A stretch of 10,322 nucleotides of DNA. It comes from an uncultured Collinsella sp. (GTDB lineage Bacteria > Actinomycetota > Coriobacteriia > Coriobacteriales > Coriobacteriaceae). Location: NCBI GenBank assembly GCA_900544425.1, contig UQUX01000062.1, forward strand, positions 1-10,322, in the 5' to 3' direction. Under the pieces are notes generated by a model. That model saw only the letters and a list, made by a program, of their open reading frames with translations. It was not told the origin of the DNA and made no database searches. Below, piece by piece: positions 6,203-10,322 of the stretch. The position numbers and the translations under genes were made by a program. Within the stretch, counting starts at the first letter, position 1, and each line of letters starts with the position of its first letter.

Positions 6203-7729
6203 ATGGAATCGACTGATGTACTGGTAATTGGATCTGGCATTGCGGGCCTTTGTGCCGCCATCGAAGCGGCACGCACTGGCGCAACCGTCACCGTGGCAAG
6301 CGCCGGCAAGACTATGAGTGGATCGAGCTTCTTCCCCGGAACCTGGGGCCTGGGGCTTATCGGACCCGTTAACGAAGACGACGAACAAGACCTCATCGAC
6401 ACCATTCAGACCGTTGGTAGCGGCGTCGCCGACCCCGAGCTTGTCCAGACGTTTGTCCACGGCATTCCCCATGCAATAGAATGGCTCGAGCAAGACCTGG
6501 GCGTTGAGCTTCAGCGTCCGCAAAGCGCCGAGAGTGCTCAGCAAAAGCAGTTTATCCCCTGCTTTGACCACAAGACGCGCATGTGGCGCGGACTCACCCG
6601 CAAGCCCCTTGAGGACGCTCTGACAGCCCGGATCGAGTCGCTCGGCATTCGCCTGCTCCCCCGCCATGAGCTTATCGACCTTGTTGAGGACACGAACGGC
6701 AGAATCACCGGAACCGTGCTCTACAACCTCACCGAAGATCTAATCGTGCCCTTTGCTACCAAAGCCACGATCATCGCAACCGGTGGCACGGGTGGCCTGT
6801 TCGAGCGAAGCCTCACTTCCGCCGACGTGCTCAGCTCATCACAGGCCATCGCACTAGCGCACGGCGCATCGCTTACTAATATAGAGTTCATGCAGATGAT
6901 GCCCGGCTTCATCGAGCCCAAGCGCAACCTGGTCTTCAACGAGAAAACCTGGCGCTACGTACATGTAGACCAGCCGGTAGATATTGCAGACGACAAGCTG
7001 GACGATCTGCTCGAGCAGCGCTCTGGATATGGTCCCTTCACGTCACGCTTGACCTCCCGCGCTATCGATCTCGTCATCGATCAGGCAGGTGCCGAAGGCC
7101 TGGCACTCCACTACGATTTCCCCCGCGAGGATATCCCAGAGTTTGTGCAGACCTTTGCCACCTGGCTACAAGACGAGCACGGCATCGCGCCGACCGACGA
7201 GATGCGCGTTGCGATGTATGCCCACGCCGCTAACGGCGGCATCAAGATCGATAAGACCGCGTACACGGGCGTTGAGGGCCTCTACGCTTGCGGCGAGGCG
7301 ACAGGCGGCATGCACGGCGCCGACCGCATTGGTGGCTTATCAAGTGCCAACGGCATCGTGTTCGGGCGCATCGCAGGCGCATCGGCAGCCCTTGCAGCGC
7401 AGAAAGAGCCTGAGACAGCCCTGAAGGCGGATATCACCCTCCCCCAGTACGGCATTGCCACAACAGATGCCGAACGCCTGACACACGGCCTTAAGCACAC
7501 GATGAGCACCTTTTGCATGATCAACAGGACCGAAACAGGCCTATCCGAGGCCCTGCAACAGCTTGAAAACCTGCAAGACGAAGCCACGGCTCTAAATAAG
7601 CCACATGCCAACGACAGCGAGATCGCAGCCCTCGCCCGCCTGCAGTCGCAGATTCAGCTGGCGATGGAGATGGTCAAAGCCATGCGCAAGCGAACCGAAA
7701 GCCTGGGTTCGCATTATCGAGCGGACTAA
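6203..7729 (+). CDS. FAD-dependent oxidoreductase of the fumarate reductase / L-aspartate oxidase family
   Basis: 508 residues. The N-terminal Rossmann FAD site is VLVIGSGIAGL (G10-x-G12-x-x-G15). The middle has IIATGGTGGLF and an Ala-rich HGASLTNIEF helix. The second FAD segment is GLYACGEATGGMHGADRIGG (residues 359-378), including E365, H371 and R375. The C-terminus resembles the helical domain of SdhA/NadB (KAMRKRTESLGSHYR). Dicarboxylate-site residues conserved by alignment are H341 (AHAANGGI) and R375. The His of the usual QFHPT motif is replaced: the sequence reads EFMQMMPG (228-235), with M233 in that place. There is no Tat signal, heme motif or covalent-FMN domain, so it is cytosolic. 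No nadA/nadC or sdhB partner is nearby, so aspartate oxidase or fumarate reductase activity cannot be assumed and the substrate is unknown. ATG 6203 is preferred over an upstream in-frame start at 6146 because of its RBS and the position of the FAD motif. Confidence 0.85.
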   Translation: MESTDVLVIGSGIAGLCAAIEAARTGATVTVASAGKTMSGSSFFPGTWGLGLIGPVNEDDEQDLIDTIQTVGSGVADPELVQTFVHGIPHAIEWLEQDLGVELQRPQSAESAQQKQFIPCFDHKTRMWRGLTRKPLEDALTARIESLGIRLLPRHELIDLVEDTNGRITGTVLYNLTEDLIVPFATKATIIATGGTGGLFERSLTSADVLSSSQAIALAHGASLTNIEFMQMMPGFIEPKRNLVFNEKTWRYVHVDQPVDIADDKLDDLLEQRSGYGPFTSRLTSRAIDLVIDQAGAEGLALHYDFPREDIPEFVQTFATWLQDEHGIAPTDEMRVAMYAHAANGGIKIDKTAYTGVEGLYACGEATGGMHGADRIGGLSSANGIVFGRIAGASAALAAQKEPETALKADITLPQYGIATTDAERLTHGLKHTMSTFCMINRTETGLSEALQQLENLQDEATALNKPHANDSEIAALARLQSQIQLAMEMVKAMRKRTESLGSHYRAD

Positions 7730-7775
7730 ATCGATTCTCACTTAGAGTAAGATCACGATTTCTCAACATGCATCG

Positions 7776-7851
7776 AGCCCCGTAAGCATGATCTCTCTAA
7801 GGAGAACACGCTTACGGGGCTTTAGCCGTGTTTTCCCTAAGGGAATCACGG
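7776..7851 (+). terminator. Two tandem hairpins after the flavoprotein gene (probable terminator region)
   Basis: The first hairpin pairs 7776-7787 with 7810-7821 (12 perfect bp) around a 22-base loop, then TTTA. The second pairs CCGTG (7826-7830) with CACGG (7847-7851) and TTCCC with GGGAA inside it. The first tail is short on T, so efficiency as a terminator is uncertain. The loop of the first (7801-7810) can instead pair with 7827-7836 (10 pairs, one G-U), so the folds compete. Confidence 0.55.
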
Positions 7852-7903
7852 TACAGGTTACTCAGCTCCGCGCCCCGACGGGTTCGACCCCATGCGAGGT
7901 TAA

Positions 7904-7933
7904 CAAAAAAGCGACCAGCCTAAGCCAGTCGCT
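7904..7933 (-). terminator. Terminator of the tRNA-His/tRNA-Lys unit
   Basis: On the minus strand AGCGAC (7933-7928) pairs with GTCGCT (7915-7910), followed by a T-run (A at 7905-7910 on the plus strand). It begins 16 bases after the tRNA-Lys 3' end, in the right direction. Confidence 0.8.
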
Positions 7934-7948
7934 TTACCATGCTTTGGG

Positions 7949-8021
7949 TGGGCCGTCAGGGGGTCGAACCCTGGACCTTGGGATTAAGAGTCCCCTGCTC
8001 TACCAACTGAGCTAACGACCC
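7949..8021 (-). tRNA. tRNA-Lys (anticodon CTT)
   Basis: A 73-base cloverleaf. The acceptor stem GGGTCGT pairs with ACGGCCC (one U-G), the D arm is GCTCAGTTGGTAGAGC, the anticodon loop is CTCTTAA, and the T arm is CAGGG-TTCGACC-CCCTG. The first anticodon-stem pair is a G-A mismatch (27-43). The genome reads ACCCA at the end, so CCA is probably added after transcription. It is the second gene of a two-tRNA unit. Confidence 0.95.
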
Positions 8022-8043
8022 GATATCAACACGAAGCAAGAAC

Positions 8044-8121
8044 TGGGGTGGGTAAAGGGACTCGAACCCTCGACCTACGGGACCACAACCCGTCGCTCTA
8101 GCCAACTGAGCTACACCCACC
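8044..8121 (-). tRNA. tRNA-His (anticodon GTG)
   Basis: A cloverleaf with the His-specific extra G(-1) at 8121 facing C73 (8047), anticodon loop TTGTGGT, anticodon stem ACGGG/CCCGT and T arm GAGGG-TTCGAGT-CCCTT. CCA is encoded (8046-8044). It lies 22 bases upstream of tRNA-Lys and is probably co-transcribed with it. Confidence 0.96.
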
Positions 8122-8147
8122 GTGTCCTGTGCGCTTCGCGCTCGACT

Positions 8148-8176
8148 ATTATTGCAAGGAACGCCACGCGATGCAA
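8148..8176 (-). promoter_or_regulatory. Promoter of the tRNA unit
   Basis: On the minus strand TTGCAT (8176-8171) and AATAAT (8153-8148) are spaced exactly 17 bases apart, with TGC just before the -10 box. Transcription would start about 20 bases upstream of tRNA-His. Confidence 0.65.
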
Positions 8177-8184
8177 GCCCCAAT

Positions 8185-8278
8185 TTTCAAGAATTTTGAA
8201 AAGAGTTTTTCGAGACCATTTCGAGCAAATCCCACCGGTTTCATAGGAGTAAACTTGCCCCACTGCAAATCCTCGAAA
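8185..8278 (+). promoter_or_regulatory. Aminotransferase upstream region with TTTCGAG repeats
   Basis: TTTCGAG occurs at 8208-8214 and 8219-8225, start to start 11 bases, about one helix turn. Its inverse complement CTCGAAA is at 8272-8278, overlapping the AAAGGA ribosome binding site of the gene at 8287. Just upstream, TTTTCAA and TTGAAAA form an inverted repeat (8184-8202). A weak -10 candidate is TAAACT (8250-8255). The layout would suit a regulator site, but none is identified. Confidence 0.35.
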
Positions 8279-8286
8279 GGACCGTC

Positions 8287-9468
8287 ATGAAAGAACTCTC
8301 CAACCGCACGGCAAGATTTACCGATTCGGTCATCCGCCGCATGACACGCATCTCCAATAAGTACGGCGCTGTCAATCTCTCGCAGGGCTTCCCCGACTTC
8401 GATCCCCCGGCGCAGCTGCTCGATAGCCTCAGCGCCATCGCCAGCGACCCCAAGCCGCTCTATCACCAGTACTCCATCACCTGGGGCTCCCAGGCCATGC
8501 GCGAGGCGCTCGCCGCCAAACAGGAGCACTTTATGGGCATGCCGGTGAACCCCAACGAGAATATCGTAGTCACCTGCGGCTCCACCGAGGCCATGATGGC
8601 CGCCATGATGACGGTCACGAACCCCGGCGACAAGGTCGTCATCTTCTCGCCGTTCTATGAGAACTACGGCGCCGACACGATCCTTTCGGGTGCCGAGCCC
8701 ATCTACGTGCCGCTCAACCCACCCACATTCGACTTTGACCGCGAGACGCTCGAGGCAGCCTTCCGCGACAACGACCCCAAAGCCATCGTCCTGTGCAACC
8801 CTTCCAACCCTTGCGGCAAGGTCTTTACGCGCGAGGAGCTCACCTTTATCGCCGACCTCTGCAAAAAATACGACGCCTACTGCATCACTGACGAGGTGTA
8901 CGAGCACATCGTCTACGCGCCCCACGAGCACGTCTATATGGCCACGCTGCCCGGCATGTTCGAGCGGACCATCAGTTGCAGCTCGCTGTCCAAGACGTAC
9001 TCCATCACCGGCTGGCGTCTGGGCTACACCATTGCCCCGGCCCAGATCACCGAGCGCATCAAGAAGGTCCACGACTTCCTCACCGTGGGTGCCGCCGCTC
9101 CCCTGCAGGAAGCTGTCGTCACCGCCCTCAACTTCGACGACAGCTATTACGATGAGGTCCTCGACCTCTACACCGCCAAACGCGACCTGTTCTGCCAGGG
9201 ACTCGACAGCATCGGTCTTGAGCACAACGTGCCGCAGGGCGCCTACTACGTCATGATGGACATCTCTGAGTTTAGCTATGACAGCGACCTCGAATTCTGC
9301 GAGGACCTCGCGTCTAAGGTGGGCGTGGGCGCCGTGCCCGGCTCGAGCTTCTTCCGCGAGCCCGTCAACCATCTGATTCGTTTCCACTTTGCCAAGCGAG
9401 ACAAGACGCTTAACGCGGCGCTGGAGAACCTCAAGTCGCTACGTGATAAAATCAAGCCGCGCGGGTAA
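8287..9468 (+). CDS. Class I/II PLP-dependent aminotransferase
   Basis: 393 residues, a normal length for fold-type I aminotransferases (AspC, AlaT and kynurenine/methionine aminotransferase-like groups). Landmarks: NLSQGFPDFDPP (29-40) near the N-terminus, CGSTEAMMAA in the cofactor phosphate region, NPSNPCGKVF with the Asn contacting PLP, ITDEVYEHI with Asp and Tyr at the ring, SSLSKTYSITGWRLGY with the Schiff-base lysine K236 and phosphate-binding R244, and IRFHF with the carboxylate-binding arginine R365. It transfers an amino group between an amino acid and a 2-oxo acid in the cytosol. The NLSQGFPDF opening resembles methionine/kynurenine-type enzymes, but the amino-acid substrate cannot be fixed from sequence. 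ATG 8287 follows GAAAGGA (8275-8281). It is monocistronic, with a terminator after it and the divergent tRNA unit before it. Confidence 0.92.
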   Translation: MKELSNRTARFTDSVIRRMTRISNKYGAVNLSQGFPDFDPPAQLLDSLSAIASDPKPLYHQYSITWGSQAMREALAAKQEHFMGMPVNPNENIVVTCGSTEAMMAAMMTVTNPGDKVVIFSPFYENYGADTILSGAEPIYVPLNPPTFDFDRETLEAAFRDNDPKAIVLCNPSNPCGKVFTREELTFIADLCKKYDAYCITDEVYEHIVYAPHEHVYMATLPGMFERTISCSSLSKTYSITGWRLGYTIAPAQITERIKKVHDFLTVGAAAPLQEAVVTALNFDDSYYDEVLDLYTAKRDLFCQGLDSIGLEHNVPQGAYYVMMDISEFSYDSDLEFCEDLASKVGVGAVPGSSFFREPVNHLIRFHFAKRDKTLNAALENLKSLRDKIKPRG

Positions 9469-9494
9469 GGACGGCCCGGCAGCTAAAGTAGCCA

Positions 9495-9536
9495 AAGAAG
9501 CCTCGCACCGCCCGCCGCGTTGCAAGGCTTCTTTTT
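9495..9536 (+). terminator. Rho-independent terminator of the aminotransferase gene
   Basis: AAGAAGCCT (9495-9503) pairs with 9525-9533. The stem extends by GCA/TGC after one mismatch and is followed by TTTTTA. It lies 26 bases after the stop. Confidence 0.85.
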
Positions 9537-9543
9537 ATAGCGC

Positions 9544-9571
9544 TTTCTTAAATGGTTTAGCGCACTATACT
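9544..9571 (+). promoter_or_regulatory. Predicted promoter of the ROK kinase gene
   Basis: TATACT at 9566-9571 is a good -10 box, with a weak TTTCTT -35 at 9544-9549 (16-base spacer). The leader would be about 30 bases and holds AGAGAGGAA (9595-9603) before the ATG at 9608. Confidence 0.5.
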
Positions 9572-9607
9572 TTAGTCACGGAGCAACTCGTCCCAGAGAG
9601 GAATACT

Positions 9608-10322
9608 ATGGCAGAGCAGCAGCTTATCGGAGCGCTCGAGGCCGGCGGCACCAAGATGGTCTGCGCCACGGGCTATGCAGACGGCACGGTCCTGGAGCGT
9701 GAGCAGATCGTGACCACGACTCCGCAGGAGACCGTCGAGGCCGTCAACGCATGGTTTGCCGACAAGGGCATCGCCGCGCTGGGCATCGGCGCATTTGGCC
9801 CCACCGCAGTCAACCCCGCTTCACCCCAATACGGCAAGATCCTGGAGACGCCCAAAACGGCATGGCGCTACTTTGACCTGCTGGGCACTATCCAAAACGA
9901 GCTCAATATCCCCTGCGGCTACGATACCGACGTCAACGTCGCCTGCCTGGGCGAGGTCACGTTTGGTTGCGCCAAGGGCCTCACCGACGTGGTCTACCTG
10001 ACCATCGGTACCGGCGTGGGCGCCGGCGTGCTCTCGGGCGGTAAGCTCGTGCACGGCATGATGCATCCCGAGGCCGGCCACATCCTGGTCACGCGTGACC
10101 CGCGCGACACCATCGGCGAGCATAGCGCCTGTCCCTTCCACGACAACTGCCTCGAGGGCCTCATCGCCGGCCCCGGCGTTAAAAAGCGCTGGGATGGCAA
10201 GAGCGCCGGAGACATGGCCGATGACCCGGAGGCCATGGACCTGCTCGCCGGCTATCTGGCACAGGCGCTCATGACCTACACGCTGTGCTACGCACCGCAA
10301 AAGATTATCATCGGCGGCGGCG
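9608..10322 (+). CDS. ROK-family fructokinase-like sugar kinase (5' part, cut by window end)
   Basis: The first 238 residues are in view and the frame runs off the window. The start is GALEAGGTKMVCA (8-20), the ATP-phosphate loop of ROK kinases. Then come GIGAFGP (59-65), TPKTAWRYFDL, TDVNVACLGE with the probable catalytic base D108, LTIGTGVGAGV (the second ATP loop), and the ROK zinc site HPEAGHI with H158 followed by C175-P-F-H178-D-N-C181. The sequence ends at QKIIIGGG. The pattern closely resembles B. subtilis YdhR/GmuE-type fructokinases rather than glucokinases or repressors, since no N-terminal helix-turn-helix is present. It would phosphorylate fructose or a related hexose in the cytosol, using ATP. 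No sugar transporter or hydrolase is in view to confirm the substrate. Confidence 0.9.
   Translation, partial: MAEQQLIGALEAGGTKMVCATGYADGTVLEREQIVTTTPQETVEAVNAWFADKGIAALGIGAFGPTAVNPASPQYGKILETPKTAWRYFDLLGTIQNELNIPCGYDTDVNVACLGEVTFGCAKGLTDVVYLTIGTGVGAGVLSGGKLVHGMMHPEAGHILVTRDPRDTIGEHSACPFHDNCLEGLIAGPGVKKRWDGKSAGDMADDPEAMDLLAGYLAQALMTYTLCYAPQKIIIGGG

Noticed and set aside
7956..8183. 75-codon minus-strand frame over the tRNA genes
   Set aside because: It is the translated tRNA-His/tRNA-Lys sequence, a common false ORF.
8149..9387. 412-codon minus-strand open frame opposite the aminotransferase
   Set aside because: Antisense shadow of a gene whose PLP motifs are all on the plus strand.

Overview
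The window is GC-rich, with strongly C/G-ending codons in most genes. Its gene content looks like a gut actinobacterium of the Coriobacteriia, most likely Collinsella or a close relative. That assignment comes from recognising the proteins and codon style; no search was run. The genes mostly encode iron-sulfur, flavin and PLP enzymes, as expected for an anaerobic lifestyle.

Layout. (1) 1-2301, plus strand: the end of a SUF iron-sulfur cluster operon, with the 3' part of sufD, then sufS and sufU. The genes overlap (ATGA junction, then 8 bp), and a strong terminator follows. (2) 2302-2972: a gene-poor stretch with a 13-bp perfect palindrome and a possible long RNA hairpin. (3) 2973-3785, minus strand: a Y1/REP-type transposase-like protein with a C-terminal helix-turn-helix. 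The second His of its HUH motif and the expected catalytic Tyr are both replaced. (4) 4189-5946, plus strand: a two-gene operon of a NifU-like scaffold protein and a GGGtGRT-family protein, ending in a textbook terminator. To my knowledge the GGGtGRT family has no known function, so this pair is the best candidate for an undescribed system. (5) 6203-7729: a stand-alone fumarate-reductase/L-aspartate-oxidase-type flavoprotein, followed by two hairpins whose arms can also pair with each other. (6) 7904-8176, minus strand: tRNA-His(GTG) and tRNA-Lys(CTT) with their own promoter and terminator. (7) 8287-9468: a class I/II PLP aminotransferase, with TTTCGAG repeats in its upstream region. (8) 9608 to the end: the first 238 residues of a ROK-family fructokinase.

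How the genes relate. SufS takes sulfur from cysteine and SufU accepts it, feeding cluster assembly on the SufBCD scaffold (sufB and sufC are probably upstream). The NifU-like/GGGtGRT operon lies about 1.9 kb further on and carries a second, divergent version of the same scaffold fold. It may serve a dedicated Fe-S or metal-sulfur task. The Y1-like gene sits between the two loci in the opposite direction. The flavoprotein, aminotransferase and kinase each look like separate transcription units.
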